From Haloplanus vescus (GTDB taxonomy: Archaea > Halobacteriota > Halobacteria > Halobacteriales > Haloferacaceae), in NCBI RefSeq assembly GCF_900107665.1, contig NZ_FNQT01000001.1, positions 846,398 through 910,397 of the forward strand: a stretch of 64,000 bases of DNA. The letters are read 5' to 3'. The position numbers were made by a program, and so were the translations under genes. The notes under the pieces were generated by a model that did not search any database, had not been told where the DNA came from, and saw only the letters and a program-made list of their open reading frames with translations. Below, in pieces: positions 25,396 to 33,721 of this stretch. The first letter of the stretch is position 1. Every line of letters begins with the position of its first letter.

Positions 25396-26555
25396 GCTTC
25401 GATAGCCGCCTCTTCCACGTCGAAGTCCTGCGCTTCGAGCGCGTCCTCCATCGCCGTCAGGAGGCACGCGACGTTCTGTCGACGAGCGGAGTACCCCATG
25501 CAGCCGATGCGCCAGATGTCGCCTTCGAGCGCACCGAGGCCGCTGGCGATTTCGATGTCGTACTCGTCCATCAGGTAGTCGATGACGGCGGTGTCGTCGA
25601 CGCCGTCGGGCACCTCGATGGAGTTGAGGCTGGGGAGCCAGTACTCCTTCTCGGCGGCGGGTTCAAGGCCGAGTTCCTGCAGGCCCGAACGGAGTTCGCC
25701 AGCAACTTCGAGGTGGCGCTCCCAACGGTTTTCGAGGCCTTCCTCGGCGACGAGGCGGAGCGCCTCGCGGAGGCCGTAGAAGTTCGTCGTCGGCGCAGTG
25801 TGGTGGTAGTTGCGCTCGTCGCCCCAGTACTCCATGACGAGGTCGAGGTCGAGATACCACGACCCGGTGTCGGTGTCGCGGTTCTCGATTTTCTGACGGG
25901 CGCGCTCGCCGATGGTCAGGGGCGTCGCTCCCGGCGTACAGGAGAGACACTTCTGCGGGCTCCCGTAGGCGGCGTCGATGCCCCAGTCGTCGATACGGAG
26001 TTCGACACCGGAGAGCGACGTGACACAGTCCGCGATGGTGATAGCGTCGTGTTCGTGGGCGATGTCGGTGAGCTCCGGCACGTCGGGCTGGCAGACGCCC
26101 GTGCTTGTCTCGGCGTGGATGAAGCCGAACACGTCGGGTTGGTGCTCGTCGAAGGCGTCGGCCACGTCCGCCGGGTCGAGGGGTTCGCCCCACGGCGCGT
26201 CGACGGTCACCACGTCGCCGCCGGCGCGCTTGGCGAGTTTCCCCATCCGGTTGCCGAAGTAGCCGTTGGTGGGCACCAGCATCGTGTCGCCGGGTTCGAC
26301 GATGTTGCCGATGGCCGTCTCCATCGCTGCCGTCCCCGTGCCACTCGTCGCGAGTGTCCACTCGTTGTCGGTCTGGAACGTGTAGCGAAGCAGTTCCTGG
26401 ATGTCGTCCATGATCTCCAGGAAGGACGGGTCCATGTACCCGAGCGCCTGCGTCGACATCGCGCGGAGCACGCGCGGGTCGATCATGCTCGGGCCGGGAC
26501 CCATCAGAATTCGTGACGGTGTGTCGAGCTCGCTCGTCTCGGGTGGGCTCCTCAT
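25392..26555 (-). CDS. Alanine-glyoxylate/serine-pyruvate type aminotransferase
   Basis: 387 residues from MRSPPETSEL; upstream codons to 26669 run into a TATA-like AATAAAAA region and are unlikely to be translated. RILMGPGPSMIDPRVLRAM near 15-33 is the typical N-terminus. The PLP lysine is Lys202 in YGSPQKCLSC, and SGTGTAAMETAI near 71 binds phosphate. Class V aminotransferases of this type move amino groups between alanine or serine and glyoxylate or pyruvate. Confidence 0.9.
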   Translation of the reverse strand: MRSPPETSELDTPSRILMGPGPSMIDPRVLRAMSTQALGYMDPSFLEIMDDIQELLRYTFQTDNEWTLATSGTGTAAMETAIGNIVEPGDTMLVPTNGYFGNRMGKLAKRAGGDVVTVDAPWGEPLDPADVADAFDEHQPDVFGFIHAETSTGVCQPDVPELTDIAHEHDAITIADCVTSLSGVELRIDDWGIDAAYGSPQKCLSCTPGATPLTIGERARQKIENRDTDTGSWYLDLDLVMEYWGDERNYHHTAPTTNFYGLREALRLVAEEGLENRWERHLEVAGELRSGLQELGLEPAAEKEYWLPSLNSIEVPDGVDDTAVIDYLMDEYDIEIASGLGALEGDIWRIGCMGYSARRQNVACLLTAMEDALEAQDFDVEEAAIEA

Positions 26556-26675
26556 ATCTCGGATGACGGCCGAACGGAATAAAAACCTGCGTGTTGGTGG
26601 CAATATATTGTCGAAGAGGTGGTTCGACGAGCGTCGTGTGTTACCGCGTAATGCGTGACCGAGTAACACGCCTCG

Positions 26676-26903
26676 TCAGAGGAATCGCGGGACGACGCGG
26701 CGCCAAACGAACGTCAAGAGGACGACGACGATGTACGCGCCCAGCAGCGAGCCAACGAATTCGACCGCGAGGCGGTCAAGTGGCGCCGGGGAAGCCGAGA
26801 CGGCCGCGCTGACGCTGTAGGCGAACGCGACGGCGTGGTGATACCAAGTCAGTCCGAGTAGAGACGAGTCGTCGGCGGTGGAGATCGGCGTGTCAGTCGT
26901 CAT
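26676..26903 (-). CDS. Small membrane protein, unknown function
   Basis: 75 residues from ATG at 26903 (MTTDTPISTADDSSLL). Two likely membrane segments: WYHHAVAFAYSVSAAVSA and VEFVGSLLGAYIVVVLLTF, ending in a positively charged tail WRRVVPRFL. No recognised family. It is one of two similar-sized minus-strand membrane genes in a row. Confidence 0.6.
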   Translation of the reverse strand: MTTDTPISTADDSSLLGLTWYHHAVAFAYSVSAAVSASPAPLDRLAVEFVGSLLGAYIVVVLLTFVWRRVVPRFL

Positions 26904-26961
26904 ACGTCGCGTGGGGTCGCCGGTCCCAAAAGGGCGGGGACGACCGCCCGAAATGTCGCCA

Positions 26962-27162
26962 TCACGACTGGGGCCTGTCTCCGTCCGCGACGTAGCGGTC
27001 GAACAGCCAGATTCCGAGGGCAGTTGACCCGAGCAGAATAGCAAGCGCCTGCGCCACGAACGCGGCGAAGGAAGCAGGAATCCCGAGAATCGGAGTCATC
27101 ACGGCGAACGCGACGACGCCACAGCCCCCGCCGATAAAATATCGGACTGGAAACTCAGTCAT
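26962..27162 (-). CDS. Small membrane protein, unknown function
   Basis: 66 residues from ATG at 27162 (MTEFPVRYFIGGGCG). Two hydrophobic segments, GGCGVVAFAVMTPILGI and FVAQALAILLGSTALGIWLF, then an acidic end. No known family. It lies 58 bp upstream of the other small membrane gene on the same strand, so the two may be cotranscribed. Confidence 0.6.
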   Translation of the reverse strand: MTEFPVRYFIGGGCGVVAFAVMTPILGIPASFAAFVAQALAILLGSTALGIWLFDRYVADGDRPQS

Positions 27163-27330
27163 TGTCGGGTCGTCACCGATTCCGCGGGGTAAGCCCGGGG
27201 GGTAATTACTTAGGCTCGCGGTGGGCGCCGCGAGCGAGCGCGCGATTCTCAGCCCTTTTTGACCACAGAGACGGCCGACACCATTATCTATCGACAGTTC
27301 TGGATGCGAGACGGGCCAGCGTGGCCCGGA

Positions 27331-27374
27331 CTCCGATAGCGTCCCCCCTCGAGGCACCCCCTCCGCTATCGGAG
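27331..27374. repeat. Long perfect inverted repeat upstream of the PGF-CTERM gene
   Basis: CTCCGATAGCG (27331-27341) and CGCTATCGGAG (27364-27374) are perfect reverse complements separated by 22 bases. It lies 88 bp before the ATG at 27462, in a non-coding gap of about 300 bp. It could form a stem-loop or hold a dimeric regulator. Confidence 0.7.
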
Positions 27375-27461
27375 TATCGCCGATACTGCCGCTGCGTGGC
27401 AGTGACACCCAGTATTGAGAGGGTTTATCCCCGAGCCACCCGGCTATCAGACGTTCACAAC

Positions 27462-28280
27462 ATGCAGCGAAATCAGCGGAGTTTGCGGAAGATCGGAACG
27501 GTCGTCGGGGTCGTCTTCCTCGCGCTCGCAGTCCTGAGCGGGTCGACACTCGCCGTGAGCGGTCTGTCGGTCACCTCGCTCACGAACGCAGAGGTCGAGA
27601 GCGGACAGACGACGACGCACACGCTCGAATATCAGGCGGACGGCATCAGCGCCGACGGCACGACCGACGTGCTGTTCGTCCGCTTCCCCGACACGTACGC
27701 CGGGAACATCTCCGTCTCGGGCGCCGAGTTCGTCAACCGGACGAGCGGGGCGACCGTCTCGGTCAGTTCCAGTACGAGCATCGTCGACGGTCCCGACGGT
27801 GACGGCGTGCAGGAGACGCTCCGTACCGGCATCAGCAACGACGCCGACTACGACACCGACGACATTCGAGCGACCTACGAGTTCAGCCTGACCCATCCCA
27901 CGGTCGAGGAGGACACCTCCTACGACGTGACGGTCATCGCGCAGGACTCGTCGACGAGTGAAGCCCGAACCACGGCCACGGACGCCATCACCGTCGTCGC
28001 CGGCAGTACGTCGAGCACGGCCACCGCGACGAGTACGTCCACGGCGACTGCGACGAGTACCAGTACGTCGACGGCTACCGCGACGACCACCGCCACGAGC
28101 GAATCGACGGCAACGCCGACCGAGAGTTCCATGGACGAAGGCACGGCGACCCCCACCGAGAGCTCGATGGGTGAAGACACCGCGACGCCTACCGAAACCA
28201 GCGGGAGCGGTCCCGGCTTCGGAACCGTCACGGCGCTACTCGCCGTCGTCGCAGTGACGCTCCTGCTCCGCCGAGACTGA
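27462..28280 (+). CDS. Secreted surface protein with PGF-CTERM sorting signal
   Basis: 272 residues. An N-terminal signal peptide (IGTVVGVVFLALAVLSGSTLAVS, positions 11-33) is followed by a beta-rich domain of about 140 residues. A long Thr/Ser/Ala-rich region (about 185-245, likely O-glycosylated) precedes GPGFG and a hydrophobic segment ending RRD. This tripartite end is the PGF-CTERM signal processed and lipid-anchored by archaeosortase ArtA. A TTTATC element about 33 bp before the ATG is a plausible TATA box. The folded domain is not recognised. Confidence 0.82.
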   Translation: MQRNQRSLRKIGTVVGVVFLALAVLSGSTLAVSGLSVTSLTNAEVESGQTTTHTLEYQADGISADGTTDVLFVRFPDTYAGNISVSGAEFVNRTSGATVSVSSSTSIVDGPDGDGVQETLRTGISNDADYDTDDIRATYEFSLTHPTVEEDTSYDVTVIAQDSSTSEARTTATDAITVVAGSTSSTATATSTSTATATSTSTSTATATTTATSESTATPTESSMDEGTATPTESSMGEDTATPTETSGSGPGFGTVTALLAVVAVTLLLRRD

Positions 28281-28339
28281 TACAGGTAGAGTTCGTCGGG
28301 ACGCCCTGACGACTATCCCTCCACAGCTGAAATTCTTCT

Positions 28340-28367
28340 CGCGGCATCGCCGCGTCAGGTCATTTTT
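28340..28367 (+). terminator. Hairpin plus T run after the PGF-CTERM gene
   Basis: CGCGGC-ATC-GCCGCG (28340-28354) forms a perfect 6-bp stem. A T-rich stretch (CATTTTTCTG) follows within 10 bp. It begins 60 bp beyond the stop at 28280. Confidence 0.45.
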
Positions 28368-28764
28368 CTGCCCATCCGAATCGACCAAGAGAGTTGTATC
28401 GTCGACCGTTCGGATGGCGCGTCGGCGCCGTCGCTCTTCTTGGGGTGGAATCAGCGAGACGATAGCCGTCGCTCAGGAATGTTAGAGAGACGGTGTAGGT
28501 CAGTCAGTGCGAAACTACACGTGGAATACACGTGAGCGAAAGGTGACTGCTGACCGTGCCGCCTATTCTATAGGTATCGTCGGTGGTATAAAACGGCTCC
28601 GGTGTTCGGCTCAGGCGAATTATATCCACAGAGATCTGCGTGAATAATTAGTAAATTTGATTATATAATTGTCATATCCTATCGGAGAAAGAAGGAAATG
28701 GCAGCACTGGTGGACAACTCCAGGAGGGCGAGAGATTTACCCAGTCAATAATGCCGATTGATTT
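28368..28764. other. Gene-free stretch, falling into AT-rich sequence
   Basis: No coding frame with haloarchaeal codon bias is seen. Two CACGTG palindromes lie 11 bp apart (28518-28523 and 28529-28534), one helical turn. A TATAAAA element is at 28587-28593. From about 28600 the composition falls sharply in GC. No transposon end or known RNA was recognised. Confidence 0.5.
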
Positions 28765-29082
28765 TTGTCACCCGAATGTATATTAATATACAGGTTGACT
28801 GAATCCGAGAGCGCCTTGTTCAAAGCAAGTAGCGATGTTATTGGCGGCGCATTTGCTGGATTTGTCACGGCGCTAGTTTTACAGGGAATCCCAGAATTAG
28901 CCGTTCAAATCCTAGCATTGATCCTCATAATTATGCTAGCATTTCTTTATAAAGCGCATGAAAAGGCCACTCAAATACCACCCAAGCTATCTGAAAAGAT
29001 TCGAAACCTCCGGAATCAGGAGTATGATTCTATTCAGCCAGATCGAGTTGAAACGGACTGGCCCCCCAATCGGGGTTCGTAA
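28765..29082 (+). CDS. Hypothetical small membrane protein in an AT-rich patch
   Basis: 105 residues if it begins at TTG 28765; no ATG fits the N-terminus. Two membrane segments (VIGGAFAGFVTALVLQGI and AVQILALILIIMLAFLY) precede a charged cytosolic tail with KAHEKATQIPPKLSEKIRNL. No family is recognised. Codon use is AT-rich compared with neighbours, which suggests recent gain. The predicted start is weak. Confidence 0.4.
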   Translation: MSPECILIYRLTESESALFKASSDVIGGAFAGFVTALVLQGIPELAVQILALILIIMLAFLYKAHEKATQIPPKLSEKIRNLRNQEYDSIQPDRVETDWPPNRGS

Positions 29083-29223
29083 TTAGAAATTATTTGACCG
29101 ATGAACCTTGCGGAAGGTATTGAATCTTTACTTGAACATGGGTCCCAAAATGCGAAATTGGACGATCGGCTACTCCACACGAGTTATTTACCAGTCTCAA
29201 GTTGAGTAAGGTCCATCATCACA

Positions 29224-30075
29224 TCATTTGACATCCCGCAGTATCTCCTTGTTCTTGAAGAAGCCCACTCTGCTGAGTAGTCCTATGATTATCCCCCACA
29301 CAAACCCCGCCGCGTGAGCAAAGACGTTCGTAAACGTCCCACCCTCCACAAGCGCCTCGGAGTCGGGAAACAGCCCCAGAATCAACACGCCGAGGACGAC
29401 GCCCACCAACCCCACCGCGCCCGCCGTAATCACGGCCTCGCGTCGCGCCGCGCCGTCGGGAATCTCGACGCCGTTCCGAACGTACGGGACGAACACCAGT
29501 AGTCCGCCGAGAACGACGAGGCCCGTCACGGAGGACCGGAATCCGCCCGCGTAGCGCAGGTCGATCAACTGCATCAGGAGGAGGAAGACGACCAATCCGA
29601 TGGCGTAGGCAAGTTCGCCGTCGTGGCGCTCTTTCACGAACACGTAGAGAGCGACGAGGAGGAAGCCACCGAGGCCGCCGACGACGCCGGAGAACCCGCG
29701 GGAGACGGGGTCCGCCTCGGGGTACTGGAACTGGAAGATGGCGTAACTGGTGAGGTTGACGAGGATTGGGAGGGCGATGAGGTGAAGCGGGAGCGTACGA
29801 CGGAACCACGGGAGTTCGTCGACGTCGAGACAGAGGGCGTAGGTGTAGGTGGCGGTGAGGCCGTAGCCGAGGAGATTGCTGTAGAGGTGGAGGTTGGAGG
29901 CGTGGACGTAAGCGGCGGTGAGGAGGGTGTAGATATTGAAGCGGGTGTGGTCGAAGACTAGTAGGTTCTGGAGGGTGGTAGGAGTGAGGAAGTGGATTGC
30001 GATGAGGAGGAGGGGAATCGAAAGAAGAGCGGTAGCGTCCAACGTGATGGATCGGCGGACCGCCGTATCGGTCAT
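29224..30075 (-). CDS. Rhomboid-family intramembrane serine protease (putative)
   Basis: 283 residues with about seven membrane segments. The rhomboid elements appear in order: YVHASNLHLYSNLLGY near 56-71 (the H...H...N motif), RGFSGVVGGLGG near 126-137 (GxSG, catalytic Ser), and NVFAHAAGFVWG near 255 (catalytic His). Rhomboids cut within membrane helices of other proteins. Substrates in haloarchaea are little known. The arrangement supports an active enzyme, although the family call is by motif only. Confidence 0.75.
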   Translation of the reverse strand: MTDTAVRRSITLDATALLSIPLLLIAIHFLTPTTLQNLLVFDHTRFNIYTLLTAAYVHASNLHLYSNLLGYGLTATYTYALCLDVDELPWFRRTLPLHLIALPILVNLTSYAIFQFQYPEADPVSRGFSGVVGGLGGFLLVALYVFVKERHDGELAYAIGLVVFLLLMQLIDLRYAGGFRSSVTGLVVLGGLLVFVPYVRNGVEIPDGAARREAVITAGAVGLVGVVLGVLILGLFPDSEALVEGGTFTNVFAHAAGFVWGIIIGLLSRVGFFKNKEILRDVK

Positions 30076-30195
30076 TACAGACTACTTTTCTCGCAGGCTA
30101 CTAATTCCCAGCCCTCTCCGCTGACGAGAGCTTCTCTACGGCTATTCATCGTACAGAGACGAGACTCTCCAAGATGTGAGTGAGGAGATTAAGAA

Positions 30196-30372
30196 TGGGG
30201 TCGGAGGGATTTGAACCCCCGATCGACTGATATCTCCGGTTCCGCCTCGGTACTCCAGTGGGTCGTCATCGCGCGACGATGATCAGTCGCGCGCTCGGAA
30301 TATCAGTCTGGAGTGTCGTCACCGAGCGTTGCCTCTGGAGTCAGTCGCCATGCCGGGCTTGGCCACGACCCC
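30196..30372 (-). tRNA. tRNA-Trp (CCA anticodon) with 103-nt intron
   Basis: Exon 1 is 30372-30335 and exon 2 is 30231-30196. The acceptor stem pairs GGGGUCG with CGACCCC, followed by discriminator A; CCA is not encoded. The D arm, a 5-bp anticodon stem (ACUGA/UCAGU), loop CUCCAGA and a T arm with GGUUCAAAUC are all present. The intron follows position 37. A bulge-helix-bulge splice motif is visible: central helix CUCC/GGAG with bulges AGA and AUA. This is the known haloarchaeal tRNA-Trp arrangement. Confidence 0.97.
30232..30334 (-). ncRNA. C/D box guide RNA inside the tRNA-Trp intron
   Basis: Reading the minus strand: box C GUGACGA (30316-30322), D' CCGA (30295-30298), C' AUGACGA (30263-30269), D CCGA (30247-30250). 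The guide before D contains CUGGAGU, complementary to the anticodon loop; the fifth base upstream of D pairs with C34. The guide before D' contains GACUGAUAU, complementary to exon 2; its fifth base pairs with U39. This agrees with the known 2'-O-methylation of C34 and U39 in haloarchaeal tRNA-Trp. Both D boxes depart from the CUGA consensus. Confidence 0.85.
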
Positions 30373-30396
30373 TCGATAGCCCGTTATCCAAAGGAC

Positions 30397-30403
30397 GGTA
30401 AAG
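30397..30403 (-). promoter_or_regulatory. TATA-like element for tRNA-Trp
   Basis: On the minus strand CTTTACC lies 25-31 bp upstream of the first tRNA base. The spacing is right for an archaeal promoter; the sequence match is moderate. Confidence 0.4.
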
Positions 30404-30417
30404 GGATTTCGATTCGG

Positions 30418-30639
30418 CTATCGGTCCGTCGTCGACCAGTCACAGTCTTGGCACTTGTAGCCCGTCACCAGTTCCGTCACGGACGGCATGTAGTCGACGG
30501 TGATGACGTCGCCACCGCACTCGGGACAGTCGCGGTCGGCGTCCTCGATGCCGTCGGCTTCCATCGGCGACTCGCCCTCTATCAGTTCGGCCAAGCGCTC
30601 GGCGGTCACCATCCGCCCCTGAACGACGCGATTTGACAT
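30418..30639 (-). CDS. Small zinc-ribbon protein (DUF5795-like)
   Basis: 73 residues. MSNRVVQGRMVTAERLAELIEGE is a helical N-terminus; a four-Cys zinc ribbon follows (CPEC near 38-41, CQDC near 63-66). It matches my memory of the haloarchaeal DUF5795 family, of unknown function. Small CPxC proteins are abundant in haloarchaea. It is divergent from the next zinc-ribbon gene and separated from it by 85 bp. Confidence 0.75.
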   Translation of the reverse strand: MSNRVVQGRMVTAERLAELIEGESPMEADGIEDADRDCPECGGDVITVDYMPSVTELVTGYKCQDCDWSTTDR

Positions 30640-30724
30640 GGTCCGACGCTAGTTGCGCATGCAGGTAAGCCCTGTGTACCGCGCCGCGAGCGACGGGGTT
30701 CGCCGACCGATACCTTTTGGTACT

Positions 30725-30964
30725 ATGGAGGAGTATGGAGGGATACAGACCAATCACTATGTACGGTGGCGTAAGCGGCCGAAACGGTGGCGAGGTGTGG
30801 CGACGGTGACCGCACCGTATAGCTACGATGGGATGTTGGGACCGGAAGACGGAACGGAGTACGTCTGTTCTCGCTGTGACTCGACGTTCGACGACGACCA
30901 GTATCTCTGTCCAGTCTGTGGGACGCTGACCGTCGAGCGTCGGCCACCTTCCGCAGAGTCCTGA
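30725..30964 (+). CDS. Small zinc-ribbon protein, start uncertain
   Basis: 79 residues from ATG 30725. The C-terminal half has a zinc ribbon, YVCSRC near 46-51 and LCPVCG near 61-66, with the STFDDDQY spacer usual for haloarchaeal rubrerythrin-like ribbons. The N-terminal ~36 residues look poorly conserved; an ATG at 30833 (MLGPEDGTEYVC) would give a 43-residue protein that is mostly ribbon. Function unknown. Confidence 0.55.
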   Translation: MEEYGGIQTNHYVRWRKRPKRWRGVATVTAPYSYDGMLGPEDGTEYVCSRCDSTFDDDQYLCPVCGTLTVERRPPSAES

Positions 30965-31035
30965 ACAATTAGGCGAACACAGTTATATCACCCTGCCGTG
31001 ACAAGGGGACGTAGCCGGCTGGACTCGGCGTTGCT

Positions 31036-31611
31036 ATGACCTCGTCTCCACCCAGTGTCCTCGTCGTTGAGGACGAGACCGAACTGGCCGAACTGTTCGC
31101 GGAGTGGCTGAACGCGGAGTACGACGTGCGGATTGCGACGACGGGTGAGGAAGCGCTCGCCGAAATCGACGCCGACGTCGACGTGGTGTTGCTCGACCGC
31201 CTGATGCCCGGTATCTCCGGCGACGAAGTCCTCGAAACCATCCGTGACCAAGAGTATGACTGCCGGGTCGCGATGGTGACGGCCGTCGAACCCGACTTCG
31301 ACGTGCTCGGGATGGGGTTCGACGACTACGTCGTCAAACCGGTCTTTCGCGAGGACGTCCGCCGCCTCGTCGACGGCCTCGTTGAGCGACACGCGTACGA
31401 CAAGCGACTCTCCGAACTCTTCGCCTCCGCGTCGAAACTCGCCGCACTCGAAGCGCACAAACGCCCCGAGGAACTCGAAGACAGCGAGGAGTATCGGCAC
31501 GCCCGGGAGGCGTTCGAACGCGCGAAAGACCGCGTGAAAGCCCTCGAAGCGGAGATGAGCGAATCTGACTTCGATGCGGTGTTTTACGACTTCGACCAGA
31601 TCGACCTGTAA
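31036..31611 (+). CDS. HalX domain response regulator
   Basis: 191 residues. The receiver domain (about 7-118) has the acidic pocket EDE at 12-14, phospho-acceptor Asp54 in VVLLDRLMPG and Lys101 in VVKPVF. The C-terminus (about 120-185) is helical with SKLAALEAHK and a DRVKALEAEM coiled coil, matching the HalX domain unique to haloarchaea. Output is unknown; no DNA-binding domain is visible. No kinase gene is adjacent. Confidence 0.92.
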   Translation: MTSSPPSVLVVEDETELAELFAEWLNAEYDVRIATTGEEALAEIDADVDVVLLDRLMPGISGDEVLETIRDQEYDCRVAMVTAVEPDFDVLGMGFDDYVVKPVFREDVRRLVDGLVERHAYDKRLSELFASASKLAALEAHKRPEELEDSEEYRHAREAFERAKDRVKALEAEMSESDFDAVFYDFDQIDL

Positions 31612-31681
31612 TCAGCGCCCGGGTCGGGTTTCGAGAATCGTACCAATCGACATTTATTTCGCGGCGGTGACATACTTGGGT

Positions 31682-32107
31682 ATGGCACGCGCCGACAGCG
31701 GTACGGCAGGGGGTAGCGCGAACTCAGTTGTGAGTCTTCCCACGAATCTGCTGGGTATCATCGCGAACGACTTGGCGGTAATCACGGGCGTGATACACCT
31801 GCTTCTGGCACCGCAGGTCATCGGCTTCAGTTCGACGCTCGGGATTCTCTTCGCCCTCAATGGACTGGGTTTCATCGGCGGCGTCGCGGTCTATATGACC
31901 AGTTACTGGCGCCGAGAGCTCTACCTCGTCGCCGCCGGCTACGCTCTCGTGACGTTCGTCGCCTTCTTCGTGTACGGCGGGTTCGAGGGCGTCGTCTCGG
32001 CGTTCTACATGCAGGGGAGCCTCAACTGGAACGCGGTCGGCGCGAAAGCCGCGGAACTGCTGCTGGTCGTCTGCTCGCTCGCCCTGTTCACGAATTCGGA
32101 GAGCTGA
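31682..32107 (+). CDS. Four-helix membrane protein, unknown function
   Basis: 141 residues from MARADSGTAGGS. Four membrane segments are evident (LAVITGVIHLLLAPQVIGF, LGILFALNGLGFIGGVAVY, LYLVAAGYALVTFVAFFVYG, AAELLLVVCSLALF). The pattern is common in haloarchaeal conserved membrane proteins. No motif reveals function. A TATA-like TTTATTT lies about 30 bp before the ATG. Confidence 0.75.
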   Translation: MARADSGTAGGSANSVVSLPTNLLGIIANDLAVITGVIHLLLAPQVIGFSSTLGILFALNGLGFIGGVAVYMTSYWRRELYLVAAGYALVTFVAFFVYGGFEGVVSAFYMQGSLNWNAVGAKAAELLLVVCSLALFTNSES

Positions 32108-32198
32108 ACCGCCGTAGACGCCTCGCTCTTGGCCGTGAGGCTCTCAGCCCCGAGAATCGGCCAGTCGTCTTTTACGTCTCGCAACCCTCTGTAGAGCA

Positions 32199-33656
32199 AT
32201 GACGCGGTCACGTATCCCCTGGCGGCCCGGATTCGAGCGCGACCGGCGCTCACAGGCCGCCCCCGTGGGCGTGATTCTCGTGCTCGGTCTCGTCATCGTC
32301 TCGACGACGGCCGTCCTCACGTTCGGGTCGGCGGCCATCGGCGATGTGCAGTCGCAGTCGGAACTCGACCGTGCCGAAAACGGGATGACGCTCCTCGACT
32401 CCCGTCTCTCAACGGTGGCGCTCGGTGAGTCCGAGAGCCAGCAGGTCGACCTCCCGACGACGAGCGGTGGCTACACCGTCGACCCGGACGCGGGCACCAT
32501 CCGCATCGTTCACCGAAACGCCAGCGGCGAGGGTACTAGCGACAAGGACATCGTCTCGAACACCTCGCTCGGCGCCATCGTCTACCGACAGGGCGGCCAG
32601 TCCATCGCGTATCAGGGCGGTGGCGTCTGGCGGGCACACGAAGGCGGTTCGAGCCAGATGGTCTCACCGCCCGAGTTCCACTACCGGCAGGGGACGCTCA
32701 CGTTCCCGCTGGTCCGGATTCAGGGCTCCGGGAGCGCGACCGGTCAGGCGACGATAAGTGCGCGCTCGACCGGCGACGGCACGCAGATATATCCCAACGC
32801 CACCAACAGCAATCCCGTCGAGAACGGGACGGTCGAGGTCATCATCCAGAGCGAGTACGCGTCGGCGTGGGGGTCGTACTTCGAGACGCGGACCGACGGC
32901 AACGTCTCGTACCCCGGTCCGAACACGGTGGCCGTCGAACTCGTCAGTATCGGGACGCTCGGCAACTTCCAGATGCCACCGGAGACGCAGGGACTCACCA
33001 TCCGCGGGATGGACAGCGGTCACTCGCTAAACGACTTCTCCTTCACCATCCGCCCGCAGGACACCGAATCGTCCTCGTTCTCGAATCTCGATTGGTCGCT
33101 GTACGCGGAACAGGGGCAGCAACAGTTCGAGATTCACATCGGCGGCAACGGCGTCAACTCGTGTGGCGAGGACGTGGCACTCGCCATCTACTACAGCGAC
33201 GACGGGGGCGCGACCCACCACGGCTGGTACTCCGACGACTACCTCCAGACCGAGTGTGGCGAGGTGAACGGCAAGCCGGCCGACGGCGACGAAATCTGGG
33301 TCGACGTCGACCTGACCAACGAATCGGCCGACCTGACCTACCAGGACGTGAAAAACGATATGACGCAGTTCAAATCTGGGTCGACGTCGCTCGCCACCGA
33401 CGCACGGTTCAACGAGACCGGCCACGCGGACGACCCGGACGAAGCCTACAGCGACGGTGAGACCGAGGAACTGGCGCTCGTCACTCGACACTACTTCGCG
33501 ATGATGGGCCCCGGCTTCGACCTCGTCGTCGCGGACGGTAACAACGCCGGCGTCGGCGAGTCCGGGTCGGCGGGCTACATCGACTACGAGGGGAGTGGGA
33601 AGGTCGTCACGTATCTCCACATCAGCGAGCACAACGTGACCGCGACGGTCGACTGA
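32199..33656 (+). CDS. Large pilin-like surface protein (DUF7289-type)
   Basis: 485 residues. The N-terminus RRSQAAPVGVILVLGLVIVSTTAVLTFG resembles a class III (archaellin/pilin) signal with a hydrophobic assembly helix, and the rest is extracellular, with many NxS/T sites and few Lys. It ends without a second membrane segment. It converges on the pilus operon, whose last gene encodes a shorter protein of the same style; both contain an AWxxYFET segment (residue ~225 here). It may be a minor pilin or pilus-associated adhesin. The family number is from memory. Confidence 0.7.
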   Translation: MTRSRIPWRPGFERDRRSQAAPVGVILVLGLVIVSTTAVLTFGSAAIGDVQSQSELDRAENGMTLLDSRLSTVALGESESQQVDLPTTSGGYTVDPDAGTIRIVHRNASGEGTSDKDIVSNTSLGAIVYRQGGQSIAYQGGGVWRAHEGGSSQMVSPPEFHYRQGTLTFPLVRIQGSGSATGQATISARSTGDGTQIYPNATNSNPVENGTVEVIIQSEYASAWGSYFETRTDGNVSYPGPNTVAVELVSIGTLGNFQMPPETQGLTIRGMDSGHSLNDFSFTIRPQDTESSSFSNLDWSLYAEQGQQQFEIHIGGNGVNSCGEDVALAIYYSDDGGATHHGWYSDDYLQTECGEVNGKPADGDEIWVDVDLTNESADLTYQDVKNDMTQFKSGSTSLATDARFNETGHADDPDEAYSDGETEELALVTRHYFAMMGPGFDLVVADGNNAGVGESGSAGYIDYEGSGKVVTYLHISEHNVTATVD

Positions 33657-33721
33657 CGGTGATTGGGGGTGCCGGTGTGTCGTCACCATTCTGACTTCCA
33701 GCAAACGCCACGAGCCAGCGG

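Noticed and set aside
27950-28200. Short ACG/GAC-rich repeats looking like a minisatellite
   Set aside because: They encode the Thr/Ser/Ala-rich stalk of the PGF-CTERM protein, which is typical of such surface proteins.
28281-28620. Possible insertion-sequence remnant after the PGF-CTERM gene
   Set aside because: No transposase fragment, target duplication or terminal inverted repeat could be matched. Only a terminator-like hairpin and phased palindromes were seen.
29101-29205. 34-codon frame in the AT-rich patch (starts MNLAEGIESL)
   Set aside because: Too short, no promoter or family support, and frames of this size arise by chance in AT-rich DNA. It might still be a small protein but cannot be supported.
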